Below, piece after piece: positions 29,523-38,535 of a stretch of DNA of 56,842 bases. The notes beneath the pieces were generated by a model. That model did no database searches. It had not been told where the DNA came from and saw nothing but the letters and a program-made list of their open reading frames with translations. Made by a program: the position numbers and the translations under genes. Position 1 is the first letter of the stretch. Each line of letters starts with the position of its first letter. Origin of the DNA: Ruminococcus sp. (lineage in GTDB: Bacteria; Bacillota; Clostridia; Lachnospirales; Lachnospiraceae); assembly GCA_013911065.1 (NCBI GenBank), contig JACERV010000033.1, positions 1-56,842 of the forward strand, written 5' to 3'.

Positions 29523-31093
29523 GGCATCACTGGCCCTAGCCCTCCATCCGGCATTCCCCTCTTTCCCATTTCCCCATTCATACCACCCTGCCCACTGTAG
29601 GCCCCCGCTGTGGTATGGAGAGAATCTAGTGCAATATCTGCAACTTTCGTGCTTCCGGAATACAGAGTGTAGGTCTCTCCCTCCTTCATTTGAGGAGAGC
29701 TGATAATAACCGCCCCATATGTTTTTGAAGGCGTGGAAGATGCAGCCACACTGCCGGAAGAAACCTTTAGAGTCAATTCCGTACCCTCACCCTGAGCTGT
29801 GTTATAGACATAGAGCAAGCTGCACTGCCCTGAATCACTTGAAAATGTCTGTGCCATGTCAGATGTTCCCGCTGCCACGAGTGTGCCTCCCGTAATTTCT
29901 GCTGTCCCGTTATAATCAAGAATACCATTTCCTCCCCTGGAAGGACCGTCAACCATAATCTCACCGCCCGTAATAGATAAACTTCCGTTGGAATCAATCC
30001 CGTCACCTTCTGCGTTGACATAAAGTATCCCTCCGGTAATCTCAACAAGAACATTCTCCTGGGCTTCATCCATCCCTCCCATTCCCCCATTCATTGCTGT
30101 ACCGGCGCTTTCATCGGAGCTTCCGTCCGAACCATTTATTCCATCATCGGAGGCATTCAGAGATATCTCACCGCCATTGATAGTGATAACAGTGCCTTCA
30201 ATTCCCTCAGTGCTGTTTTTGATCTGTATGGTCCCTCCATCTATTGTAACCGTACCATCTCCATGGATTCCATCATCACCAGCATCAATGGTAATATCTC
30301 CGCCTGTTATCCACACATCTGCCGCTGAATGAATTGCATCCTCCGCCGAAGAAAGCTGCAGCACACCTCCGCCGACTGCAACATAATCCTTCCCGCTTAC
30401 ATCGTGATTGACGGCATTGATACTAAGTGTTCCTCCTATAATTTTCAATCCATCTTTACTATGGATTCCATTTTTATAGTTTCCACTTATACTAAGAGAA
30501 CCTGTCCCATTGATTGTAATATCATCTTTGCTGAAGACAGCGGCATCCGGTTCACTTTTCTCATCAAGTTCACTATAAACACTTCCATCCATAACGGTGT
30601 TTTCTGTTCCTTCCGCAAGTATAATAACTAGCTTTCCGCTTTGTTTTCCGTAGATAGCAGCGCCATCAGAAGAGGTGACCGATATTTCATTTAGAACAAG
30701 ACGGACCAAGTCTTCAGAACCCGCATCAATGACAATCTTCCTGTCAGACAGTGTACCGCTAATCACATACGTTCCCGCCTCTGTGATTGTGACGGAGCCT
30801 CCCGATTCTGATGCGCCTGTCCCTTTAATAGAGACAGAAGAACCCGAACAGGTAACCAAAGTACTGGTGTCTTCACTCCATGTATCATCCTGGTCCTCTG
30901 AATCATAAGTAATATCCGCAGATACATTTTTCTCAGACTCATTCTCCTGGGATTCGTTCTCAGCTCCACTATTTTCCGCAGCCTGATTTGAAGATTCTGC
31001 CGCTGCAGCGCCTCCTGCACTTTGGCACCCGCCCAAACCGGACACCATGAATATGGACAATACCATACATGCAGCTAAATATTTTGCTTTCAT
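29519..31093 (-). CDS. Cthe_2159-like carbohydrate-binding domain lipoprotein
   Basis: Predicted surface lipoprotein of 524 residues. A signal peptide ends in lipobox LGGC (Cys23). An acidic Ser/Glu/Asn linker follows to about residue 65. The rest is built of short beta-helix-like repeats with a recurring ITGG(x)ITIDAGDDGIH pattern (GGTLSINAVNHD, GGEISLNASDDGING, GGILYVNAEGDGIDSNG). This matches the polysaccharide-binding Cthe_2159/DUF4353 family, in which acidic turns can bind Ca2+. AAAGGAGG precedes the ATG. It is the last gene of an operon with the DUF4956 and VTC-domain genes. The C-terminus is Gly/Met-rich. Ligand unknown. Confidence 0.85.
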   Translation of the reverse strand: MKAKYLAACMVLSIFMVSGLGGCQSAGGAAAAESSNQAAENSGAENESQENESEKNVSADITYDSEDQDDTWSEDTSTLVTCSGSSVSIKGTGASESGGSVTITEAGTYVISGTLSDRKIVIDAGSEDLVRLVLNEISVTSSDGAAIYGKQSGKLVIILAEGTENTVMDGSVYSELDEKSEPDAAVFSKDDITINGTGSLSISGNYKNGIHSKDGLKIIGGTLSINAVNHDVSGKDYVAVGGGVLQLSSAEDAIHSAADVWITGGDITIDAGDDGIHGDGTVTIDGGTIQIKNSTEGIEGTVITINGGEISLNASDDGINGSDGSSDESAGTAMNGGMGGMDEAQENVLVEITGGILYVNAEGDGIDSNGSLSITGGEIMVDGPSRGGNGILDYNGTAEITGGTLVAAGTSDMAQTFSSDSGQCSLLYVYNTAQGEGTELTLKVSSGSVAASSTPSKTYGAVIISSPQMKEGETYTLYSGSTKVADIALDSLHTTAGAYSGQGGMNGEMGKRGMPDGGLGPVMP

Positions 31094-31111
31094 ACCCTGC
31101 ACCTCCTTTCT

Positions 31112-31789
31112 CTATAATTCTTCCCCCTGGGACACCGGCCTTCCACAGCAAAGTCCCAGGTTTCCATTACGGCACCTGATATCATCTAAAAATGCTTTTT
31201 CTATGCTTTCATTTCGAAGTATGATACCATACTGCAATTCATACAGGCTTCCCATATTGACAGTGCGTACTTTATATAGCTGTGCTTTTACTGTATACTT
31301 TTGAAACACATCATCAAAAATACCCTCATAGTCAAGATTTTCCGGAATTGTGATTTTTAATATCTTTTCACATGGATTCTCAACATGTACCGGAATTATC
31401 AGCAGTAAAATCTGCAGAACTGCAACAATCACAAACAGCATCGCTGCAATTCCAATGTATCCCATTCCATCTGCAAGCCCAATGACCATTGCCAGGAAAA
31501 TATTTCCGATTTCTCTTGCATTGCCGGGTACAGAACGAAAACGTATCAGCGAAAATGCACCCATCACAGCAACACCTGTGCCAAGGTTACCATTCACAAT
31601 AGTGATAACCACCTGCACCACAACCGGCAGGATAGCCAGTGTGAGAAGGAAATTCTTCGAAGACCGGTTCCGGTAGCAATGTAAAACGGAAATCAAAATA
31701 CCCAATACCAGCGACACCGCAGTACAGGCAAGAAACACTTCCATACTCATACCGGACGATTCCGCAGATAATAAAATACTGTTAAGCAT
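31112..31789 (-). CDS. DUF4956 membrane protein
   Basis: Integral membrane protein of 225 residues and unknown function. Three to four hydrophobic segments lie in the first ~125 residues. They include the family's conserved stretch GAFSLIRFRSVPGNAREIG then NIFLAMVIGLADGMGYIG, followed by a cytoplasmic C-terminal domain of about 90 residues. Its start overlaps the VTC-domain gene by eight bases, with AAAGGAGG inside that gene, so the two are translationally coupled. DUF4956 next to a VTC domain recurs across bacteria, which suggests a joint polyphosphate- or envelope-related role. That is inference. Confidence 0.85.
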   Translation of the reverse strand: MLNSILLSAESSGMSMEVFLACTAVSLVLGILISVLHCYRNRSSKNFLLTLAILPVVVQVVITIVNGNLGTGVAVMGAFSLIRFRSVPGNAREIGNIFLAMVIGLADGMGYIGIAAMLFVIVAVLQILLLIIPVHVENPCEKILKITIPENLDYEGIFDDVFQKYTVKAQLYKVRTVNMGSLYELQYGIILRNESIEKAFLDDIRCRNGNLGLCCGRPVSQGEEL

Positions 31790-32561
31790 AGCAAACTCCT
31801 CCTTTTAAATTGGTTACTCCTTGTATAGATTCATACCTGGGTTTATACGCTTCCCTCAACAGGAAGCGCTTGTAATACATACCATACTTGGAGTATGAAA
31901 CAGGGAAAATCTCCATCTCTGAGAGCAGACGGCTAAGCCATACCGGCATTGCCCCGGGAATTTTAATTTCCATGAGAACTTGTTCTTTATCAAGAAGGGA
32001 TATTCCGTATTTCCCTTTTTGGAGCTGTAAGTCTGTGCTGCGGCAGACAATATGACTGTCAAATGTAATACGCAGCCGGGAGTCCTCACCGCCGGACAGT
32101 GCCTGGCGCTCATATGATATATATGCCGCAGGGGTGACCTGGTATCTGCTCAGTGCAAAATCAATCTCATGCAGCACCTGACAGTCTGTTTTCCATGGAT
32201 AAACTCCCCTGAGGAGATACTCCTCAGCCTCCCTCCGGGTAAGTAAAACTCTGCGCTTGCCAACAACACCCTCTGACTTCTTTTTCAGTTCCAGATATAC
32301 GGTCTCATCCGCAGCAGGAATACAGTAGCTGCGCAATCTGATTTTTTCTTTATATATGGGTTTTTCTATGGATGTTCGGATCAGGCGGTAATCAGGAGTG
32401 TCAAAATAAATATTATATATAGAGTATTTTCCATATATATCAGCCTGTGCTCTATCCCCAATCTCTCCAAGCAGCATTTCCATCTGTCTGCATGTAAGCA
32501 AATATTTCTTCTCATACCGTTTGAATATTTCCTGTATTTGTGTTTCTGTGGTTAAGCTCAT
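31782..32561 (-). CDS. Polyphosphate polymerase (VTC) domain protein
   Basis: Tunnel-fold protein of 259 residues related to the catalytic domain of yeast Vtc4. Basic and acidic residues expected to line the tunnel are present: K18/K19 (RYEKKYLL), R75 and R77 (KIRLRSY), K93-K95 (ELKKK), K102 and R103, R152 (SYER), E198 and K200 (MEIKIP), and K225 (SYSKYG). Thus it looks catalytically competent for making polyphosphate from ATP, or for using another triphosphate. GGAGG lies before the ATG. It heads the operon with DUF4956 and the beta-helix lipoprotein and is divergent from a two-component system. A biochemical role in bacteria is not established to my knowledge. Confidence 0.85.
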   Translation of the reverse strand: MSLTTETQIQEIFKRYEKKYLLTCRQMEMLLGEIGDRAQADIYGKYSIYNIYFDTPDYRLIRTSIEKPIYKEKIRLRSYCIPAADETVYLELKKKSEGVVGKRRVLLTRREAEEYLLRGVYPWKTDCQVLHEIDFALSRYQVTPAAYISYERQALSGGEDSRLRITFDSHIVCRSTDLQLQKGKYGISLLDKEQVLMEIKIPGAMPVWLSRLLSEMEIFPVSYSKYGMYYKRFLLREAYKPRYESIQGVTNLKGGVCYA

Positions 32562-32628
32562 CTTTTTCCTCCATTTCTTAATATGGTTTCATCATAATCT
32601 TCCTGGCTGAAATTATCCTTAAAATTCT

Positions 32629-32650
32629 TTTTCAGCTTCTTTTCAGCTTC
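32629..32650. repeat. Exact 11-bp tandem repeat in the divergent promoter region
   Basis: TTTTCAGCTTC occurs twice head to tail. Two direct repeats with an 11-bp period are typical of OmpR-family response regulator sites. It lies just downstream of the VTC operon -10 box (AGTATA at 32655-32660, minus strand) and ~28 bases upstream of the response regulator's -35. Confidence 0.55.
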
Positions 32651-32677
32651 CGCGAGTATACTAAAATTACATATATA

Positions 32678-32706
32678 TTGAAACCCAAACAAAACAAACG
32701 TATAAT
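32678..32706 (+). promoter_or_regulatory. Promoter of the two-component system
   Basis: TTGAAA (32678-32683), a 17-base spacer and TATAAT (32701-32706) lie 27 bases before the response regulator start. Confidence 0.75.
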
Positions 32707-32733
32707 TAATAAAGAAAAATCGGGAGAGCAGGT

Positions 32734-33414
32734 ATGAAAATATTAATTGTAGAAGATGAAGTGCGCCTTGCAGATGCACTCAGAGAAATTATGCTGGATT
32801 CCAGATATCTGTGTGATGTAGTCTACACTGGAACGGATGGTTTGGATTATGCAGTAAATGGAAATTATGATGTGGCTGTATTGGATGTGATGCTGCCGGG
32901 CATGGACGGTTTTTCTGTTGTACAGGAAATGAGGCGGCGCGGGATTCAGACTCCTGTGTTGATGCTCACTGCCAGAGATGATATTACTGACAAAATAACA
33001 GGACTTGACCGGGGTGCTGATGATTACATGACAAAGCCCTTTGAACCCGGGGAACTTCTGGCAAGAATCCGGGCACTTTCCAGACGAAAAGGAGAAATAG
33101 TCATAGAAGACCTGCAATTCGGTGACCTGCGCCTCGTTCTGACAGCAAACGATTTATGGTGCAGAGGGAGAAGCGTTCATCTAAGTTTCAAGGAATTCGA
33201 GATTCTCAAAATCCTGATGATAAATTCTAATATTCTTATTTCGAAGGACTCTCTGATTGAAAACGTATGGGGCAGTGATTCAGATGCGGAAGACAATAAT
33301 GTAGAGGCATACATCTCTTTTCTCCGCAAAAAGTTCTATTATCTGAATTCCAATGTGGGAATTGTAGCCGTCCGCAAAGTGGGCTACCGTCTGGAGGAAA
33401 AAACAGATGATTAA
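32734..33414 (+). CDS. OmpR/PhoB family response regulator
   Basis: DNA-binding response regulator of 226 residues. The receiver domain has acidic pocket E7-D8, phospho-acceptor D51 (VLDVMLPGMDG), T79 and K101 (MTKPFEPGE). The C-terminal winged helix is seen around FKEFEILKILM and, near the end, VAVRKVGYRLEE. It overlaps its kinase gene by eight bases. Being divergent from the VTC operon across a region with a tandem repeat makes that operon the likeliest target. Confidence 0.93.
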   Translation: MKILIVEDEVRLADALREIMLDSRYLCDVVYTGTDGLDYAVNGNYDVAVLDVMLPGMDGFSVVQEMRRRGIQTPVLMLTARDDITDKITGLDRGADDYMTKPFEPGELLARIRALSRRKGEIVIEDLQFGDLRLVLTANDLWCRGRSVHLSFKEFEILKILMINSNILISKDSLIENVWGSDSDAEDNNVEAYISFLRKKFYYLNSNVGIVAVRKVGYRLEEKTDD

Positions 33415-34681
33415 AAAATTGCGAAGAAAATTCATTATCACCAATATGGTTTTTGTAACTGCTGTTATTATGACAGCACTGGTTATCATGTGCACATCAA
33501 CTTACCGAAGGTATTATTCCGAGAGTATGATGGCAATTGAACAGGCATTATCCATGAATCTGGAAAATTTAAAACCAGCCATCAATTTTGATGAAATGAA
33601 AGACAATAAACCAATGGGACCGCAAGAAAAGGGGATTGGAAAGTTTTCTGTGTTTACTGTCACACTTGATACGGATGGCGAAACAATAGCTGCACTCAAT
33701 GACAGCAGTGTTCAAGTCAACCGGGCAACTGCACAAGAGGCCGTAAATTATGCTGTATCATCTGCTGAAACCTCAGGTACGGTCGGAGAGATGTCTCTGC
33801 GTTTCAAGATAAAGGAAACTGATACCGGAATAAAAATTGCCTTTGCAGACATTACAAATGAAGAACACAGTATGCAGAATTTGATTATGATATCTGCACT
33901 GATTTTTTTCAGTGTACTTTTGGTTTCATTTTTTATCAGTGTTTTTCTATCCCGGCGGGCACTTCGCCCGGTACAGGAGGCATGGAACCAGCAGCGCCAG
34001 TTTGTAGCCGATGCTTCCCATGAACTAAAAACGCCTCTAACCGTAATCCTGGCAAATCTGGGAATTCTGAAAACACATCCCGGGCATACAATAGCCGCGG
34101 AAATGAGATGGATTCAGAATACAGAGGAGGAAGCCGTGAGAATGAAGGAGCTATTGCAGGACCTTCTCTTTTTGGCAAAAGATGATGCCTCGGCTGCCCC
34201 GGCTACTCCCCACGTTGTTTTGAACTTCTCTCAGATAGTATGGGAATGTATTCTCCCATTTGAATCCGTAATCTATGAACAGAAGTCTTCCATGACGGAA
34301 GACATCCGGGACAATATATTCGTACTGGGAGACGAAAAGCAGTTGAAGCAGGTACTTATGATACTTCTGGATAATGCCTGTAAATATGCAGGGGATGGGA
34401 AAATACATGTTGCTCTGGAACCGAAACGTGATAAAGCAGTATTGAGTGTCCAGAATACAGGAACCGTCATAGCAAAAGAAGATATGGCTCACATCTTTGA
34501 GCGTTTCTACCGGGCAAGCAAATCAAGATCCCGGAATACAGGAGGATACGGTTTGGGATTATCAATCGCCCAGACAATCGTTGAAAATCATAACGGAAAT
34601 ATCAAGGTAGTAAGCAGCGAACAAACAGGAACCATTTTTTCCGTATATTTCCCACTCTCTTCCGAGACTTCTATATCATAA
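33407..34681 (+). CDS. Sensor histidine kinase
   Basis: Membrane sensor kinase of 424 residues. The first membrane segment is at residues ~10-30, followed by an extracellular region of ~125 residues and a second segment near 158-181 (LIMISALIFFSVLLVSFF). The H box DASHELKTPLTV has its His near residue 205. The N box LLDNACKYAG, the F region IFERFYRASKS and the G box GGYGLGLSIAQ are all present. No clear HAMP domain is seen. It is cotranscribed with the response regulator. The signal is unknown. Confidence 0.93.
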   Translation: MIKKLRRKFIITNMVFVTAVIMTALVIMCTSTYRRYYSESMMAIEQALSMNLENLKPAINFDEMKDNKPMGPQEKGIGKFSVFTVTLDTDGETIAALNDSSVQVNRATAQEAVNYAVSSAETSGTVGEMSLRFKIKETDTGIKIAFADITNEEHSMQNLIMISALIFFSVLLVSFFISVFLSRRALRPVQEAWNQQRQFVADASHELKTPLTVILANLGILKTHPGHTIAAEMRWIQNTEEEAVRMKELLQDLLFLAKDDASAAPATPHVVLNFSQIVWECILPFESVIYEQKSSMTEDIRDNIFVLGDEKQLKQVLMILLDNACKYAGDGKIHVALEPKRDKAVLSVQNTGTVIAKEDMAHIFERFYRASKSRSRNTGGYGLGLSIAQTIVENHNGNIKVVSSEQTGTIFSVYFPLSSETSIS

Positions 34682-34733
34682 ACTAAAAATAGAGGATATA
34701 TGTAATAAACAGCCCTGTCAGAATTTTAAAGTC

Positions 34734-34769
34734 AAAAGCGGGATCTCTTGTACAAGGGATCCCGCTTTT
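34734..34769. terminator. Bidirectional terminator between the kinase gene and nifJ
   Basis: AAAAGCGGGATC and GATCCCGCTTTT form a 12-bp stem with a CTTGTACAAG palindrome at the tip. T and A tracts on either side fit termination of both convergent genes. Confidence 0.9.
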
Positions 34770-34806
34770 GTTAAGTCTTTTCCATCTTAAAAGGAACTAC
34801 TATTTT

Positions 34807-37800
34807 TTATTCTTCACCGTAAAGAGTAACTAACTTCTTAAGATGAGCATATTTCTCCATCGCTTCCATCTCATTCCGCGTGAACAGTCTTTCAGCCTTT
34901 TCCGGATTTGCTCTCTTAAGAGCATTGTAACGCACTTCTCCGTTAAGGAAATCCTGATATTTATCTGCATTAGGTTCTTTACTGTCAAGGAAGAACTTGT
35001 TGCCTTCTGCATCTGGGTTGAAGCGGAAGTTGTTCCAATATCCACATTCCACTGCTAATTCTTCTTCTGTCTGCGCTTTGCTCATACCCAGCTTAATACC
35101 ATGATTGATACATGGAGCGTAAGCAATAATTACAGATGGTCCCGGATAAGCCTCTGCCTCTGTAATTGCTTTTACAGTCTGGTTGTAATCAGCACCCATA
35201 GCAATCTGTGCCACATATACATAACCATAGCTCATAGCAATTGCTGCAAGGTCTTTCTTTCTTGTTTCTTTTCCGCCTGCAGCGAACTGTGCTGTAGCAC
35301 CAGTCTTAGTAGCCTTGGAAGACTGTCCGCCTGTATTAGAGTAAACTTCTGTATCGAATACCATAATATTGATATCTTCTCCACTTGCGATTACATGGTC
35401 AAGACCACCAAATCCAATGTCATAAGCCCATCCGTCACCACCAAATATCCACTGTGATTTTTTCGCAAGGAAGTCTTTTCCTTTCAGTACTTCTGCTTTA
35501 TCTGCAGAGTCACAATCACATGCTTCCAGTGCTGCTACAAGCTTATCTACAGCTGTTCCGTTTAAAGCTCCTGATGTGAATGTATTCATATACTCCAGTG
35601 CAGCAGTCTTCACATCTGCATTTTCTGAATTCTCAGCAAGCTTCTCAACATGACCTTTCAGTCTGTCTCTTATGGTTTTCTGAGCAAGCAGCATACCATA
35701 TCCGAACTCTGCGTTATCTTCAAACAGTGAGTTAGACCATGCAGGTCCTTTTCCCTGTGCAGTTACTGTATAAGGTGTGGACGGTGAAGAGTTACCCCAG
35801 ATAGAAGAACATCCTGTAGCGTTAGCAATATACATTCTGTCACCGTATAACTGTGTGATTAATCTTGCATAAGGAGTCTCCCCGCATCCTGCACATGCTC
35901 CTGAGAATTCAAGCAATGGCTGTTTGAACTGGCTTCCTTTTACAGTAGTGATTTTAAATTTAGAAACAACTTCTGGTTTTTCAGGCAGCTGTCTTGCATA
36001 ATCAAAGTATTTCTGAATACCCACATTCTCTTCCATGTTCTCCAGAACAAGAGCTTTTTCACCCTTCTTTCCAGGACATACATTTGCACAAGAACCACAT
36101 CCTGTACAATCATATGCTGAAACTACGATAGAAAATTTCAGATCAGGCATACCAATCATATTAATTGCGCTCATTCCTTCCGGCATCTGAGCAACTTCTT
36201 CTTCTGACAGAGCAACAGGACGGATAACAGCATGAGGACACACGTATGCACAGCGGTTACACTGGATACAGTTCTCTTCTTTCCATATCGGAATATCTAC
36301 TGCAATACCACGTTTCTCATATGCAGAAGAACCTGATGGTGTGGAACCATCCACATATTCAGTAAATGCAGATACAGGAAGTGTATCACCCTGCTGAGCG
36401 TTTACTTTTGCCTGAATATTCTTAACGAAATCTACAACATCTTTCTTTCCGTTTTCATCAACGTGAGGTGTTGCCAAACCTTCATCATCAGCATTTTTCC
36501 AGCTATCCGGAACAACAATCTCTACAACCTGCTTAGCTCCTGCATCGATTGCATCGTAGTTCATCTGTACAATCTTGTCACCTTTTCTTCCGTAGGTAGC
36601 CTTTGCAGCAGATTTCATAAGAGCAATTGCTTCCTCTTCCGGAATGATGGATGCAAGTTTGAAGAATGCAGACTGAAGAACTGTGTTGATACGTCCGCCA
36701 AGTCCGATTTCTTTACCAATCTTGATACCGTCGATTGTGTAGAATTTAATTCCATGGTTAGCGATGAAAGCTTTTACCTGTCCCGGTAAATGTTTCTCAA
36801 GACCTTCCATATCCCATGAGCAGTTCAAAAGGAATGTTCCTCCGTCAACCAGCTCCTGAACCATGTTATATTTGTCAACATAAGATGGATTGTGGCATGC
36901 TACAAAGTTAGCCTGCTTAATCAGGTATGTGGATTTGATTGGCTCTTTTCCAAAACGTAAGTGAGACAATGTGATGCCGCCTGACTTCTTTGAGTCATAG
37001 TCAAAATAAGCCTGTGCATACATATCCGTATTGTCACCGATAATCTTAATAGAGTTCTTGTTAGCACCAACAGTACCGTCTGCTCCAAGACCCCAGAACT
37101 TACAGTTGATTGTTCCTTCCGGAGTTGTAACAAGAGGTGCACCGGCATCCAGTGACAGATTTGTTACATCATCTACGATACCGATTGTGAATCTTTCTTT
37201 TTCTGTGTTATTAAATACAGCTACAATCTGAGCTGGTGTTGTATCTTTGGAACCTAAACCATAACGTCCAGAGAATACAGGTACAGCGTCAAATTTTGTT
37301 CCTTTTAATGAAGCAACAACATCCAGGTATAACGGCTCGCCAAATGCTCCCGGCTCTTTTGTTCTGTCAAGTACATTGATTGTCTTTACTGTGTCAGGAA
37401 TTGCATTGATAAGAGCTTCCGCACAGAATGGTCTGTAAAGACGTACTTTCACAACACCTACTTTTTCACCTGCTGCAAGCAGATAGTCAATTGTCTCTTC
37501 AATTGTCTCGCAGGCAGAACCCATAGCAATGATAACACGCTCTGCGTCCGGTGCTCCGTAGTAGTTAAATAATTTATAATCTGTGCCAATCTTTTCATTC
37601 ACCTTGTCCATGTAATCCTGAACAATTCCCGGAAGAGCATCATAGTATGGATTACAAGCTTCTCTTGCCTGGAAGAAAATATCCGGGTTCTGAGCAGAAC
37701 CTCTGTGGCATGGGGTGTTTGGATTGAGTGCATGTGCGCGGAATGCATCAATCGCATCCATGTTCACTAAATCTTTCAAATCCGCATAATCCCATGTTTC

Positions 37801-38349
37801 AATTTTCTGAATCTCATGAGAAGTTCTGAATCCATCAAAGAAGTTAATAAATGGAATTTTACCTTCCAATGCCGCACAATGTGCAACCGGTGCTAAGTCC
37901 ATAACTTCCTGTACACTAGACTCGCAGAGCATAGCTGCACCTGTCTGACGGCAAGCATAAACGTCAGAGTGATCGCCAAAAATTGACAGTGCATGACTTG
38001 CAAGTGCACGTGCAGATACGTGGAATACGCCTGGCAGTTGTTCTCCTGCTACTTTATATAAGTTAGGAATCATCAGAAGCAGTCCCTGAGATGCCGAAAA
38101 TGTTGTTGTTAAAGCCCCTGCTGCCAGAGAACCATGTACAGCTCCTGCTGCTCCCGCCTCAGACTGCATTTCTGTTACTTTAACAGTTTGTCCAAAAATA
38201 TTCTCCCTGCCCTCTGTTGCCCATTCATCAACATGCTCCGGCATAACAGATGACGGAGTAATCGGGTAAATTGCAGCAACTTCAGTATACGCATAGGAAA
38301 CGTGAGCCGCAGCCTGGTTACCATCCATGGTCTTCATTTTTCTTGCCAT
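34807..38349 (-). CDS. nifJ: Pyruvate:ferredoxin (flavodoxin) oxidoreductase
   Basis: Single-chain enzyme oxidising pyruvate + CoA to acetyl-CoA + CO2 and reducing ferredoxin, a central fermentation step. It has 1180 residues from ATG 38349 (AAGGAGG before it); the frame continues to 38442 without need. The domains run in order: pyruvate-binding (AYTEVAAIYPITPSS), a transketolase C-like domain, the gamma domain, two 4Fe-4S clusters (CIQCNRCAYVCPHA and CTGCGSCANVCPG), and the TPP domain (CAGCGETPYARL, GCSSIWGNSSPSTPYT). An upstream TATAAT (minus strand, ~55 bases before the ATG) is a plausible promoter. It is monocistronic. Confidence 0.96.
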   Translation of the reverse strand: MARKMKTMDGNQAAAHVSYAYTEVAAIYPITPSSVMPEHVDEWATEGRENIFGQTVKVTEMQSEAGAAGAVHGSLAAGALTTTFSASQGLLLMIPNLYKVAGEQLPGVFHVSARALASHALSIFGDHSDVYACRQTGAAMLCESSVQEVMDLAPVAHCAALEGKIPFINFFDGFRTSHEIQKIETWDYADLKDLVNMDAIDAFRAHALNPNTPCHRGSAQNPDIFFQAREACNPYYDALPGIVQDYMDKVNEKIGTDYKLFNYYGAPDAERVIIAMGSACETIEETIDYLLAAGEKVGVVKVRLYRPFCAEALINAIPDTVKTINVLDRTKEPGAFGEPLYLDVVASLKGTKFDAVPVFSGRYGLGSKDTTPAQIVAVFNNTEKERFTIGIVDDVTNLSLDAGAPLVTTPEGTINCKFWGLGADGTVGANKNSIKIIGDNTDMYAQAYFDYDSKKSGGITLSHLRFGKEPIKSTYLIKQANFVACHNPSYVDKYNMVQELVDGGTFLLNCSWDMEGLEKHLPGQVKAFIANHGIKFYTIDGIKIGKEIGLGGRINTVLQSAFFKLASIIPEEEAIALMKSAAKATYGRKGDKIVQMNYDAIDAGAKQVVEIVVPDSWKNADDEGLATPHVDENGKKDVVDFVKNIQAKVNAQQGDTLPVSAFTEYVDGSTPSGSSAYEKRGIAVDIPIWKEENCIQCNRCAYVCPHAVIRPVALSEEEVAQMPEGMSAINMIGMPDLKFSIVVSAYDCTGCGSCANVCPGKKGEKALVLENMEENVGIQKYFDYARQLPEKPEVVSKFKITTVKGSQFKQPLLEFSGACAGCGETPYARLITQLYGDRMYIANATGCSSIWGNSSPSTPYTVTAQGKGPAWSNSLFEDNAEFGYGMLLAQKTIRDRLKGHVEKLAENSENADVKTAALEYMNTFTSGALNGTAVDKLVAALEACDCDSADKAEVLKGKDFLAKKSQWIFGGDGWAYDIGFGGLDHVIASGEDINIMVFDTEVYSNTGGQSSKATKTGATAQFAAGGKETRKKDLAAIAMSYGYVYVAQIAMGADYNQTVKAITEAEAYPGPSVIIAYAPCINHGIKLGMSKAQTEEELAVECGYWNNFRFNPDAEGNKFFLDSKEPNADKYQDFLNGEVRYNALKRANPEKAERLFTRNEMEAMEKYAHLKKLVTLYGEE

Positions 38350-38477
38350 TTCTTGTTCCTCCTTAATATTACATTGTACAGTTAATTTTTCACATGTTTC
38401 TTTATTATATCCCCAAAAAATCCAAAAGTCTATAGAATGCATGGCTTTTCTTGTTTATTTTGGGGTACAAAACCCAA

Positions 38478-38509
38478 GTACGCCCCGACAGGCTTTCTGC
38501 GGAGCGTAC
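38478..38509 (-). terminator. Terminator after hppA
   Basis: GTACGC / GCGTAC arms with inner CCG/CGG pairs are followed on the minus strand by TTGGGTTTTG. It ends the long murE-to-hppA run before the nifJ promoter. Confidence 0.5.
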
Positions 38510-38535
38510 AGGTATGTAATAATCGTTTTTTATTG

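Noticed and set aside
32558-32779. 73-codon open frame before the VTC gene
   Set aside because: It crosses the divergent promoters and the response regulator start, lacks a ribosome site, and ends inside the VTC start region.
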